Source of the DNA: Robertkochia flava
GTDB lineage: Bacteria > Bacteroidota > Bacteroidia > Flavobacteriales > Flavobacteriaceae
Direction of reading: 5' to 3'
Assembly: GCF_020166515.1 (NCBI RefSeq)
Contig: NZ_JAINZT010000004.1
Span: 1-64,000, forward strand
DNA: 64,000 bases
The notes under the pieces are model-generated. The model worked only from the letters and a program-made list of their open reading frames with translations, had not been told where the DNA came from and ran no database searches. Position 1 is the first letter of the stretch. Every line of letters starts with the position of its first letter. Below are positions 45,175 through 54,250 of the stretch, one piece after another. Both the position numbers and the translations under genes were made by a program.

Positions 45175-45411
45175 ATGTCAAGAGTTTGTGAACTTACAGG
45201 AAAGAAGGCGATGGTGGGAAATAACGTTTCTCACGCGATGAACAAAACCAAGCGTAAATTCAACGCTAACCTTGTAAAGAAGCGTTTTTATCTTCCGGAA
45301 GAAGACCGTTGGATAACTCTTAAAGTATCTACATCAGCGCTGAAAGATATCAATAAGAAGGGTATTACCGCTGTATTGAAAGAGGCAAAAGCAAAAGGAT
45401 TTATCAAATAA
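45175..45411 (+). CDS. rpmB: 50S ribosomal protein L28
   Basis: 78 residues: [29 protein letters not shown] and the family tail [21 protein letters not shown]. It binds 23S rRNA near the E site. It heads an rpmB-rpmG-DUF4295 cluster with 28- and 30-bp gaps. A TTG at 45109 and TAATTTG at 45133 suggest a promoter. Confidence 0.97.
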   Translation: MSRVCELTGKKAMVGNNVSHAMNKTKRKFNANLVKKRFYLPEEDRWITLKVSTSALKDINKKGITAVLKEAKAKGFIK

Positions 45412-45439
45412 TCAGGATCAATCCAGAAAATAAAGAACG

Positions 45440-45622
45440 ATGGCAAAGAAAGGAAATAGAATTCAGGTTATTTTAGAGTGTACCGAGCATAAGGCTTCCG
45501 GAAAACCAGGAACTTCTCGTTACATCACGACAAAGAATAAGAAGAATACTCCGGATAGGATGGAAATCAAAAAATTCAATCCTATTCTGAACAGAATGAC
45601 TGTTCACAAAGAGATCAAGTAA
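45440..45622 (+). CDS. rpmG: 50S ribosomal protein L33
   Basis: 60 residues: [42 protein letters not shown] and the tail TVHKEIK. It lacks the zinc-binding CxxC pairs, so it is the zinc-free form. Second gene of the ribosomal cluster. Confidence 0.97.
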   Translation: MAKKGNRIQVILECTEHKASGKPGTSRYITTKNKKNTPDRMEIKKFNPILNRMTVHKEIK

Positions 45623-45652
45623 GAAATTAGCCATAATTAAATACGAAGCGTC

Positions 45653-45805
45653 ATGGCAAAGAAGACAGTAGCAACATTACAATCAAATTCGAAGAGATTA
45701 ACCAAAGCGGTTAAAATGGTAAAGTCTCCTAAATCCGGAGCTTATACTTTTGTGGAAGCTGTTATGGCTCCAGAAGCGGTTAACGATTGGTTAAGCAAAA
45801 AGTAA
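45653..45805 (+). CDS. DUF4295 family small basic protein
   Basis: 50 residues: starts MAKKTVATLQSNSKRLTKAV, then MVKSPKSGAYTFVEAVMAPE and ends VNDWLSKK. This short Lys-rich protein regularly follows rpmG in Bacteroidota and is suspected to be ribosome-associated; function is not established. The start is 30 bp after rpmG, and a terminator follows 24 bp after the stop. Confidence 0.92.
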   Translation: MAKKTVATLQSNSKRLTKAVKMVKSPKSGAYTFVEAVMAPEAVNDWLSKK

Positions 45806-45828
45806 GCATTCACAACTTTTAGTATATC

Positions 45829-45866
45829 AAGCTACTTTCTTCCCGAAAGTAGCTTTTTGTTTTTTT
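45829..45866 (+). terminator. Intrinsic terminator of the rpmB-rpmG-DUF4295 cluster
   Basis: Stem AAGCTACTTTC / GAAAGTAGCTT, then TTTGTTTTTTT. Confidence 0.92.
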
Positions 45867-45966
45867 ATATTTACAAAGGCGATCACACCACCTCCCCCGG
45901 GAAAGATCTGCAGCACCGGGTTGATTCCCCCGGTAAAATTGGGAATCGTTAATATTCTTTCGGAAT

Positions 45967-46920
45967 ATGAGCTTTTTTAAAAAGATATTTTCATCAGAGA
46001 AAAAGGAGACCCTCGATAAGGGACTCGAAAAATCCAAGACCAGTTTTTTTAATAAACTCGGAAAAGCCGTTGCCGGTAAGTCTAAGGTAGACGATGAGGT
46101 ACTGGACAACCTGGAAGAGGTGTTGGTAAGCAGTGATGTCGGGGTGAATACCACCCTTAAGATCATAGAGCGTATCGAAGAACGCGTTGCCAAAGACAAA
46201 TACCTCGGTACAGACGAACTCAATCAGATCCTCAGGGAAGAGATCGCCTCCCTGCTCTCTGAGACCAATATTGGTGAAGAGACAGAATTTACCATTCCTT
46301 CAGATAAAAAGCCGTATGTGATCATGGTGGTAGGGGTTAACGGGGTTGGTAAAACCACCACCATCGGAAAACTTGCCTATCAGTTCAAAAAGAAGGGAAA
46401 AAAGGTAGTACTGGGTGCTGCCGATACCTTCCGTGCTGCAGCCATAGACCAGTTACAGGTGTGGGCAGACCGGGTAGATGTGCCTATCGTAAAACAAAGC
46501 ATGGGGAGCGACCCTGCTTCTGTAGCTTTCGACACCCTGAAATCGGCCATGGCCCAGGAAGCCGATGTGGTGATCATAGATACCGCAGGACGTCTGCACA
46601 ATAAGGTAAACCTGATGAACGAACTTACCAAGGTAAAGCGCGTGATGCAAAAAGTAGTGGGCGATGCTCCTCACGATGTGCTGTTAGTACTCGATGGTTC
46701 CACCGGACAAAATGCCTTTGAACAGGCAAAGCAATTCACAAAAGCCACGGAAGTGACCTCCCTGGCAGTTACCAAACTCGACGGTACCGCCAAAGGAGGC
46801 GTGGTGATCGGTATTTCAGACCAGTTTAAGATCCCGGTAAAATATATCGGGGTAGGTGAGGGTATCGAAGATCTTCAGGTTTTTAATAAGTTCGAATTCG
46901 TGGATTCGTTTTTTAAGTGA
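45967..46920 (+). CDS. ftsY: Signal recognition particle receptor FtsY
   Basis: 317 residues, NG domains with only a short charged N-terminus. G1 VGVNGVGKTTTIGKLA, DTFRAAAIDQLQVWADR, G3 VIIDTAGRLHNK, G4 VTKLDGTAKGG and the tail GEGIEDLQVFNKFEFVDSFF. It docks SRP-ribosome complexes at the membrane by GTP-dependent pairing with Ffh. Single-gene unit; 720 bp of repeats follow. Confidence 0.97.
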   Translation: MSFFKKIFSSEKKETLDKGLEKSKTSFFNKLGKAVAGKSKVDDEVLDNLEEVLVSSDVGVNTTLKIIERIEERVAKDKYLGTDELNQILREEIASLLSETNIGEETEFTIPSDKKPYVIMVVGVNGVGKTTTIGKLAYQFKKKGKKVVLGAADTFRAAAIDQLQVWADRVDVPIVKQSMGSDPASVAFDTLKSAMAQEADVVIIDTAGRLHNKVNLMNELTKVKRVMQKVVGDAPHDVLLVLDGSTGQNAFEQAKQFTKATEVTSLAVTKLDGTAKGGVVIGISDQFKIPVKYIGVGEGIEDLQVFNKFEFVDSFFK

Positions 46921-47637
46921 TGAGTGATGAGTGACGGGTGACGCGTGACCTGTTACATCTTCTAAAACATCTCGTCTTTGCGAGGAGCGAAGCGACGTGG
47001 CAATCTCCCAGTTTAAGTGACGGGTTACGGGTGACAAGTTACAGGTTACAAGGGGATGTAAATTGTAGCATCCGTCTTTGCGAGGCCATGTTAATGGCCG
47101 TGGCAATCTCCCTAATTAAGGTACAGAGGTACGGAGGTATGGAGGTACGAAGGTACCGGCTGCCATACATATTACAAAACATCTAGTCTTTGCGAGGAGC
47201 GAAGCGACGTGGCAATCTCCTTAATGAGGGTACGAGGGTACGGAGGTATGGAGGTACGAAGGTACCGGCTGCCATACATATTACAAAACATCTCGTCTTT
47301 GCGAGGAGCGAAGCGACGTGGCAATCTCCTTAATGAGGGTAAAGAGGTACAGGGGTACGAAGGTACGATGGTAGTTATGGATGAATTGTGAATTTTGAAT
47401 TCTGAATTTTAGATGAAGACTTACAATATTAATAATTAAAAACCAACCTGACCATCTCAATTTCCCACTAACCACTAACAACTCCCGACTAACCACTAAC
47501 AACTCACAACTCCCGACTCCCTACTAACGACCTACCGTGCTTCGTACAGGCAGGATTTCCTACCGGAAGGGATGGCAAGCTCCCGACTCCCGACTAACGA
47601 CTCCCTACTAACGACTCCCGACTAACCATTACCTCCC
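46921..47637. repeat. Intergenic repeat block after ftsY
   Basis: No gene. Three full copies of a dispersed element with GTCTTTGCGAGGAGCGAAGC and GTGGCAATCTCC (46973-47010, 47187-47222, 47294-47329) and one variant (47071-47114) are embedded in longer ~110-bp tandem units with GGTACGGAGGTATGGAGG-type octamers. 47460-47630 is built of CGACTCCC and AACTAACCACT-type heptamers/octamers. Spacing is irregular and no cas genes exist. Confidence 0.88.
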
Positions 47638-48456
47638 TTACTTAGGAAACAGCAATGCAATACCGAAACGTACCCCAAAGTCGGCACGGTTGGCATTCCC
47701 GTAAGGAATCCGGGGTCCTATAAAAACTGAGGCCATCTGAGAGCCAAGGGAAACAACTTTTGAACCCGTTAAATTGATGGTTCCAAGGGTCAGGTCATTT
47801 TCCCAATCCTGGGCTAATTCTGTATTAAAGGACAGGGCATATCCGCCTGGAAAATTTTTTGCTATAAAAGGCTGGACAAAGGTGGCGTTCACATCGCTGC
47901 GGTTATCATCGCCGGCTATCGACCAGGTGTGATTTACCAAGGCTCCTATAGTCAGGCTTCCGGCCTGTTGCAGGGCTACAACCGTTGGGCCAATCCCAAA
48001 TTTTTCTCCTCCAAGTAAGGCCTTGGTGGCTGTTGGTACGAGAAGTACGGGCCCCACTCCCCAGGTGAGTCCGCCTGCAGTGGGTTTTTTAGGCGAAAAG
48101 AAGGTGCTTAACACGGCATCCCCTAACCCGAATTGACTATTGGTATTGACTACATCGTTTTGCCAGATCACCGGCAGGATCACCCTGGCAATTAGGTTCC
48201 AGTCTTCCGAAATGCTCAGAGGCACTACCGGCTGTATATTTAAGAGCATCCGGCTGCCGTTATAAGGATCAAACCCCCAATCGTAATTAAACTGGAAAGG
48301 CACACTGATCAGGCTGGCTACCGGGTTCTGTAATTCCTTGGCCAGGAGATCGGCTTCTGAGATCTGCTGTTCTTCCTGTGCCAACAGGGAAATAGAGGTC
48401 AGGAAAAGACAAAATAACAGAAGGCCATATCTGTACAAGGTAGAAGTTGATTTCAT
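47638..48456 (-). CDS. Outer-membrane beta-barrel protein of the phenol-degradation MetA-like/'transporter' type
   Basis: 272 residues, signal peptide to about 26 (SLLAQEE). Conserved start of the mature part NPVASLISVPFQFNYDWGF, then LLNIQPVVPLSISEDWNLIARVILPV, GLGDAVLSTFFSP and WGVGPVLLVPTAT, and a C-terminal strand ending FGIALLFPK. This matches the PF13557-type group often named transporter. Likely a 12-strand outer-membrane pore; cargo unknown. The stop lies at the edge of the repeat block. Confidence 0.82.
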   Translation of the reverse strand: MKSTSTLYRYGLLLFCLFLTSISLLAQEEQQISEADLLAKELQNPVASLISVPFQFNYDWGFDPYNGSRMLLNIQPVVPLSISEDWNLIARVILPVIWQNDVVNTNSQFGLGDAVLSTFFSPKKPTAGGLTWGVGPVLLVPTATKALLGGEKFGIGPTVVALQQAGSLTIGALVNHTWSIAGDDNRSDVNATFVQPFIAKNFPGGYALSFNTELAQDWENDLTLGTINLTGSKVVSLGSQMASVFIGPRIPYGNANRADFGVRFGIALLFPK

Positions 48457-48539
48457 TTGTAGTGGTTTTATTGTAAAGTTATGAAAATTAACCAGTTATA
48501 TGGTTAAGGAGTTAAAACGTTATATAGGGAAGCAGGGAA

Positions 48540-48720
48540 ACAGGGAGGCAGGGAGGAAGCCCCCCCATCCGCTTTGGCTTTGCCAAAGCACCTTCCCCCC
48601 TCGGGGGAAGGATAGTGTTGTTCTTTAAAAGTTGCCGAAAATAAAAAGGAACATGATCCCCTCCTTTCCAAGGAGGGGTGCCCGAAGGGCGGGGTGGTTA
48701 TTCCAAGGAAGGGGTGTGCT
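48540..48720. repeat. GC-rich hairpin repeat elements
   Basis: Consecutive hairpins: GCTTTGGC/GCCAAAGC, CCTTCCCCC/GGGGGAAGG, CCCCTCCTTTCC/GGAAGGAGGGG-like (48659-48677) and GCCCGAAGGGC. They are flanked by a GGAGGCAGGGAGG-type run. The family recurs at 51.4 and 53.95 kb. No gene lies in 48457-49130. Confidence 0.8.
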
Positions 48721-48838
48721 GAAATAATAAATCTTACCATAATTTAACAGATCGCCGCGCTCTCTGTGTTCGCTTGCGAAGACATCCATCTCACAGGCTA
48801 CGTACCTCCGTACCTTTGTACTTCCGTACCCTGATAAA

Positions 48839-49130
48839 GCAGATCGCCGCGCTTTCTGGGTTCGCTCGCGAAGACAAAGGTTGGGTTATAGTGAATCGTT
48901 AGTCGGGAATAGGGAGATTTTCGCTATCCCTCGTACCTGGGTAGACTGATTAGGGTGATTGACATTCCTCGCTTTAGTGGGACTCGCGAAGCCACCTATC
49001 AATAATTCATAATCTATCATCAATAATCAAGCGTATGCCTCTCGATACACCACGCATTTGGCGTGGCACTCGAGGTGACTCAATCTCAAACCTCTTTCTC
49101 TTTCTGTTTCTGTTTCTGTTTCTCTTTCTT
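48839..49130. repeat. ~290-bp duplicated segment, copy 1
   Basis: Sequence from GCAGATCGCCGCGCT to the end of the first DUF3604 gene is nearly identical to 51497-51788; I count fewer than ten differences outside the final microsatellite. Each copy ends in a TTTCTG/TTTCTC hexamer run that abuts the stop codon of a DUF3604 gene. Confidence 0.9.
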
Positions 49131-51011
49131 TTACTCCGGAGTGTACCATATCGGACTCGTATAAGCGCGGTCCTGAACGGTCATTTTTGTTTCACTTGGC
49201 ATTTTTACTCCGTAGAACTTGGTGTCGTATGCGGTCCATCGCGGACGGGGTATTTCAATAACTCTTATGTAGTAGAAAGCACGCTGACCGGGATCAAAAT
49301 CCGGATCCTTCCAGAAAGCGGTTAACAGGGGTTCTCCAATCGAGTTGGTCCAGGTGGCATTTTTTACATCTACGGTGTTCCCTACTGGGTCGGCTTTTCC
49401 GTTTGATTTTACTTTTCTTCCATCACTGAGGGCTACGTTGTAGATCTTTTCTTTGGCTTCGCCATTTTCCACAAAACCTTTTACTACCTGGATACGATCC
49501 AAGTTGGCCCCGTCAGGATCTCTGAGTGCCCTGATCAGGAAGGTGGGTGCCTTTCCTGAGGAAGCAGCTTTTAGATCACCTCCCATAGGGACCCCTCTTT
49601 TATAGCCTTCTTCGGCAAAATTGGGCAGGTGTTCTTCCCCTTCTTTAAAGTCCCATCCTGCAAATACCCTTACCTTGATCCTTGAACCGGTTGTACCATA
49701 TACCTCCCGACGCCTGAACGCATCCCAAATGGCCTCCCGGGTATTCTCCCGGGCCCAGGCTGCTGCCAGTCCGGAAGCACCGAGGTCAATAGCCTTTATA
49801 TCGAGGTCTTCACTAACAGGAGATTTGATTAAAACATCTTCAAAACGTTCCGGGCTGGGTTCTACAATGTTGGCCTTACCCCACCAGTTCTCCTCGGAGG
49901 TAGAGGCCAGTCCCCCGTGGGCATCAGTAGATCCTACCATTCCAAATTTGAAAGGATTGGCACCGAGTTTATTCTCAAGAACCAAACCGTCCATTAAAGC
50001 TCTTCGTGCATATTCAGTTCGAATCATTTCAGGAGTTTTCGGTTCTCTTCCGGAGAGATTTCCTTTATCAATAATCTCGAAGTCGGCAAATTCATCGTCG
50101 GGAGACAACAGGGGGTGGGCTTCTCCGGTACCTTTAGGCTGGGTAACCTCAAGTACGGGCTCGTAACGGGCTCGCATTTTGGCGTAATTGGCATCAAAGG
50201 GCTGCCCATCCATGGTTTCCAGCATAAACATCATCCCGTTAGACAGGTTCCCGTTATGGGGAATCGCCAGGGCCCTGCCCCCGGTCTTTTCCTCGTAATT
50301 TTTCATGTATTCCCAAAGGTCTTCAGGGTCTTCAGAGTCGTATAGAGACATGGGTACAACCTGTTTTACCCGGTCGGCCCCGTCGCGGAAGAGTACATTA
50401 CGGTGAAGGTTATTCCCGTTAGGGGCCGAAGTCCACTCAAATCCGTGGATGGTGGTGAATACACCGGGATTATTGTATTGCTCTGCAAAACCGATGATCT
50501 GTTCCCAGGCGGTACGTTGCATATCCGGGTTGTCTATCAGGTCTTCTCCATCGTTCATCATGGCTACCCATTCGATGAAGGCATCATATCCGTTACCAGC
50601 CTGCATCATATCATACCATTTTTTTCCCTGTTCCGTAGCCAGTACTGTGGGGTCTCCTTCATTGAGAAAAGGAGCAAGCCCAAGGTTTTCAGCATGATCT
50701 GCAACAACCAGGAAATCCAAGGGACGTTTTAACCGGGCTTTTTGTCCGGTACTTGTTGTAATCGTATGGCCCATAGCAAATCTGTATGCATCTTCGGGCC
50801 CAACCGTATTACCGGCCATTCCGGCATCGGTAGAATAGGAGGTGTGCAGGTGGGTATCGCCCCAAAAAATTTCTGTTGGAAAATGCTGATCGACATAAGG
50901 AGAGTAATTCTTATCCTTTTCAGGCATTTCCTCCTTGGTAGGACGAATCTCCTGTCCAGTAAGCATTAAAGGACATAGTGCGATTACTAATGCAACATAA
51001 AAAATTTTCAT
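49131..51011 (-). CDS. DUF3604 protein, PHP-like putative metal hydrolase, secreted
   Basis: 626 residues, signal peptide to about 19. WGDTHLHTSYSTDAG (H-x-H) and VVADHAENLG near the N-terminus, plus later His/Asp sites (IHGFEWTSAPNGNN, ALAIPHNGNLSNG, GSTDAHGGL), form a PHP-like metal centre; the C-terminus is YTSPIWYTPE. DUF3604 proteins have no settled substrate that I know of. A paralogue sits 780 bp upstream on the same strand, but here the N-terminus is a plain signal peptide rather than a lipobox. The sulfatases and HAD phosphatase 17 kb away hint at shared sulfo/phospho metabolism, which is speculation. Confidence 0.88.
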   Translation of the reverse strand: MKIFYVALVIALCPLMLTGQEIRPTKEEMPEKDKNYSPYVDQHFPTEIFWGDTHLHTSYSTDAGMAGNTVGPEDAYRFAMGHTITTSTGQKARLKRPLDFLVVADHAENLGLAPFLNEGDPTVLATEQGKKWYDMMQAGNGYDAFIEWVAMMNDGEDLIDNPDMQRTAWEQIIGFAEQYNNPGVFTTIHGFEWTSAPNGNNLHRNVLFRDGADRVKQVVPMSLYDSEDPEDLWEYMKNYEEKTGGRALAIPHNGNLSNGMMFMLETMDGQPFDANYAKMRARYEPVLEVTQPKGTGEAHPLLSPDDEFADFEIIDKGNLSGREPKTPEMIRTEYARRALMDGLVLENKLGANPFKFGMVGSTDAHGGLASTSEENWWGKANIVEPSPERFEDVLIKSPVSEDLDIKAIDLGASGLAAAWARENTREAIWDAFRRREVYGTTGSRIKVRVFAGWDFKEGEEHLPNFAEEGYKRGVPMGGDLKAASSGKAPTFLIRALRDPDGANLDRIQVVKGFVENGEAKEKIYNVALSDGRKVKSNGKADPVGNTVDVKNATWTNSIGEPLLTAFWKDPDFDPGQRAFYYIRVIEIPRPRWTAYDTKFYGVKMPSETKMTVQDRAYTSPIWYTPE

Positions 51012-51496
51012 ACTGATCTATTTAATAAAATTGTTCATTAAAAATGTTCTGCCAAATGCATAGAATAAGGGAGTTCCAATCCTGATCTTTAATGGGGAAG
51101 TATCTCTTAGCTCGGGATAAATTCTCTGGCAAGCAGGGAGTTTCGTAAAATTATAAATTTTTTTAAAATACTGATATACAGAGTGTTGAAATTTAATTAG
51201 GTGTGAGTTTTTACAGTTATGCGCTAATGGTATAATAGAGAGAGAAGGGGAGGCAGGTAGACGGGGAAACGGGTAGGTAGGTAGATAGGCAGGTCTCCTT
51301 CAGGCTTCCAAATTAGTTGCTTATTGTCTTCTATTTATGATCTTATAAGATTGGACATACCCCTTCCGTCTTCAGGCTGTGGCCTGAATCCACCTTCCTA
51401 ATTTAAAGAGGGCTAACTTTAGCACACCCCTTCCGGTCACGCTGAAAGCGTGACCGGAAGGGGTGTGCTCAATTATACAAAACTTACTTTAATCCG
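51012..51496. other. Intergenic region with palindromic repeats, no gene
   Basis: 51012-51240 is A/T-rich upstream sequence of the first DUF3604 gene. 51240-51300 is a GGTAGGTAGATAGGCAGG-type run. 51330-51415 shares CTTCTATTTATGATCT and CCCCTTCCGTC/CCACCTTCC with 53915-53990. A long perfect palindrome lies at 51421-51469. Confidence 0.8.
51421..51469. repeat. Perfect 23-bp-arm palindrome
   Basis: Arm 51421-51443 (begins AGCACACCCCTTCCGGTCAC) is the exact reverse complement of 51447-51469, around the 3-nt loop GAA. No T-run follows. A REP-like hairpin rather than a terminator. Confidence 0.92.
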
Positions 51497-51788
51497 GCAG
51501 ATCGCAGCGCTCTCTGGGTTCGCTCGCGAAGACAAAGGTTGGGTTATAGTGAATCGTTAGTCTGGAATAGGGAGATTTTGGCTATCCCTCGTACCTGGGT
51601 AGACTGATTAGGGTGATTGACATTCCTCGCTTTAGTGGGACTCGCGAAGCCACCTATCAATAATTCATAATCTATCATCAATAATCAAGCGTATGCCTCT
51701 CGATACACCACACATTTGGCGTTGCACTCGAGGTTACTCAATCTCAAACCTCTTTCTCTTTCTGTTTCTCTTTCTGTTTCTCTTTCTA
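51497..51788. repeat. ~290-bp duplicated segment, copy 2
   Basis: Near-identical to 48839-49130, including the hexamer run at its end; see copy 1. Confidence 0.9.
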
Positions 51789-53675
51789 TTACTCCGGAGT
51801 ATACCAGATCGGACTGCTCACCCCTCGTTCCTGGTGCACCAGTGGAACCTCATCCGGGAGGTCGAGATCATGCCTGATCTTATCAAAGAGTGTCCATCTC
51901 GGGGTGGGAATTTCCAGTACCCTCACATAATAGAAGGCCTGCAGGGAGGGGTCAAAATCGGGATCGCTCCAAAATGTGGTGAGTTCGGCCGCTCCGATAT
52001 CATTTGTATATGCTGCAGTTTCCATGTTTACTGTATTTCCCACAGCGGGTAATTTGCCGTTCCCATCGAGCTCCCGGTCTCCGGCCCAGGCTGCCTCGTA
52101 TATTTTTTCCTGAGTCTTGCCGTTGGCATCCACCCATCCTTTAATCACCTGTACGCGGTCCAGATTAGCTCCGTCGGGATCCTTTACCACATGGATCAGA
52201 AATCCCGGCGACTGGTCGCCCTGTCCTCCGTTCAGCACACTGCCCATGGGTACACCTTTGTCGTACCCTGCTTTCGCCATTTCGGGGCCCATATCACCTT
52301 CGGTAATTCCGAAACCACCGAAGAACCGCATTTTTAGTCTTGGCCCGGTAGTAGAAAAGGTCTCCCGGTTATACATGGCTTCCCAAAGGGCTTCCCGGGT
52401 ATTGGATTCGGCCCAAACCCCCATAGTACCGGAGGCGGCCATTTCCCATCCCTGGTAGGCATCATTGTTGCCCTCTACCAGGGGGAACTTCCAGCGTTCG
52501 GCATTGGAAGGTTCTACCGTCTTGAATTTTCCGTAGAATTCAGATTCATCCAATGAGGAGAGTGCCGTATGGGTGTCGCTGGCACTGTTGGAACCGTACA
52601 TAAATGGATTGGCTCCCAGTTCCTGTTCGATACGCATCCCGGATTTTAATCCTTCCCGGTAATATTCGGTTTTCCAGGCTTCTTTAGAAGTTTTAGGCTT
52701 TAAAACCAGGTTCCCCCGGTCCCAGAGCTCGTAATCGGCAAACTCGTCTTCAGGCGATAGCCACGGATGGGCTTCGCTTTGTCCTTTATACTGGAAGAGC
52801 TCCATCAGCCTTTCATATTTCTGTCGGGTTTCTGCCCATTCCTTGGTCATGGGGGTGCCATCGAATTGTTGTTCTTCATACATACGTCCGTTCGACATAT
52901 TTCCATTGTGAGGAATGGCAAATACCCGGTCCCCGGTTTGTTGTTCGTAGTTGGCCATCCAGGCCCAGAGTTTTTTAGGCTCTTCGGTTTCAAAGGTGGT
53001 CAGTGGAAGTACTCCCCGGGCTTTATCGCCTCCATCCCTGTATATGATATTGCGATGCAGGTTGTCTCCGCCTCCGGCATTTACCGTCCATTCATAGGCT
53101 GTAAAGGTGGTGAATTTGCCCGGCTGATTGAATTTCTCTGCCGCATCTATGGTCTTATTCCAGGCGGTTTTCATCCATTTGGGATCCATGACTTGCTCAG
53201 GGAGTTGGCCATTGGACTGCAGGTTGATCACCTCGCTTTTTGCGGCCGCCGCCGCCGACTCCTCTCCGGAAGCAAAAGCCTCGTTCCAGCCTTTGAGAAT
53301 ATCGCTTTCCATCATTTCAGGGTTTCCGTCGATCACCTCATTTATGGTGCCCATGCCATCGGAGTGGTCAGAGATCAGGAACCAGTCATAAGGTTTTTTG
53401 ATCCGGGTTTTGATCCCCGAATTAGAGGTGACTTCTTCCCCCATGGCGTAGCGATAGGCATCTTCCGGGGTTAAAGTGGCTCCGTCCAGTCCGGCATCAA
53501 AAGACCAGCCGGTATGTACGTGGGTATCGCCAAAATAGGCCTCTTTCAGAGGATTTACAGCAATATCCACCGCAGTGGAATCTGCTGCGGTATCTGTAGT
53601 ATCTTCATTTTTTGTTTCGGTTTTGCAGGAAATTATAAGGATCAGGGCAAGAAGGAAGGTTGTGATCCGTAACAT
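51789..53675 (-). CDS. DUF3604 protein, PHP-like putative metal hydrolase, lipoprotein
   Basis: 628 residues. Lipoprotein signal ending LILIISC, a Thr/Asp/Ala linker, then YFGDTHVHTGWSFDAG, LISDHSDGMG, VFAIPHNGNMSNG, YGSNSASDTHTALSS and the C-terminus GVSSPIWYTPE. All metal-site motifs match the gene at 49131, but the sequences between are well diverged, so the pair is an old duplication with separate specificities (one soluble, one anchored). Confidence 0.88.
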   Translation of the reverse strand: MLRITTFLLALILIISCKTETKNEDTTDTAADSTAVDIAVNPLKEAYFGDTHVHTGWSFDAGLDGATLTPEDAYRYAMGEEVTSNSGIKTRIKKPYDWFLISDHSDGMGTINEVIDGNPEMMESDILKGWNEAFASGEESAAAAAKSEVINLQSNGQLPEQVMDPKWMKTAWNKTIDAAEKFNQPGKFTTFTAYEWTVNAGGGDNLHRNIIYRDGGDKARGVLPLTTFETEEPKKLWAWMANYEQQTGDRVFAIPHNGNMSNGRMYEEQQFDGTPMTKEWAETRQKYERLMELFQYKGQSEAHPWLSPEDEFADYELWDRGNLVLKPKTSKEAWKTEYYREGLKSGMRIEQELGANPFMYGSNSASDTHTALSSLDESEFYGKFKTVEPSNAERWKFPLVEGNNDAYQGWEMAASGTMGVWAESNTREALWEAMYNRETFSTTGPRLKMRFFGGFGITEGDMGPEMAKAGYDKGVPMGSVLNGGQGDQSPGFLIHVVKDPDGANLDRVQVIKGWVDANGKTQEKIYEAAWAGDRELDGNGKLPAVGNTVNMETAAYTNDIGAAELTTFWSDPDFDPSLQAFYYVRVLEIPTPRWTLFDKIRHDLDLPDEVPLVHQERGVSSPIWYTPE

Positions 53676-54250
53676 CTTATCAGATTTTAAGATTTATGCA
53701 GTAAATATACTGAAAATCAATTCGTTATGTAAAAAACAGTTATTGTTTACGTGATAAGGGAAGATAGTGCTAAAGTGATGAGGAGATGAAGTTATTGGAA
53801 AGATTAGTGGGGAGGGGGAGGCAGGGAAACGGGGAGGCAGCAAGGGTCATTAGGAGGCCTGTGCAGATGGCCGTGGCAAACTGTTATAGGTTTATAATTG
53901 GCTTTATTGGGCCTTCTATTTATGATCTAATAAGGTTTGAAAAACCCCTACCGTCAATGCCTGTGGCATTGACACCTTCCCCTTACTAAGGGGAAGGAGA
54001 ATTTTAAATTATATGTAATCAGATTATTCGATTTCTGAACTATTATTTAGCAGTCTTCCAATGGAAAACCTTCCCTTTCCCTTCAATAGTGGAAGATTTC
54101 TTCAGCTGAGCTGATAACGGAAGGGGAATGAAGAACTGTGTACAGCCTTCTTATTCGATCTCGAACTCCAACTCAAACTCCAACTCCAACTCCAACTCCA
54201 ACTCCAACTCAAACTCAAACTCAAACTCCAACTCCAACTCAAACTCCAAC
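53676..54250. other. Intergenic region with REP-like repeat and microsatellite
   Basis: No gene. 53800-53845 is a GGGGAGGCAGGGAAACGG-type run. 53905-53998 carries the CTTCTATTTATGATCT / CCCCTACCGTC ... CACCTTCC element with hairpins TCAATGCC/GGCATTGA and CCTTCCCC/GGGGAAGG. 54155-54250 is a hexamer microsatellite. Confidence 0.8.
54155..54250. repeat. AACTCC/AACTCA hexamer microsatellite
   Basis: About 15 units of AACTCC or AACTCA that end right at the stop codon (54251) of the minus-strand gene. On the plus strand it makes a spurious SNSNSN reading frame. Confidence 0.92.

Noticed and set aside
46970-47330. Regularly recurring ~40-bp repeats that could be read as a CRISPR array (also at 56990-57270)
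   Set aside because: Spacing is irregular, the between-repeat sequence is itself repetitive, orientation varies elsewhere in the window, the repeats have palindromic cores, and no cas gene is present.
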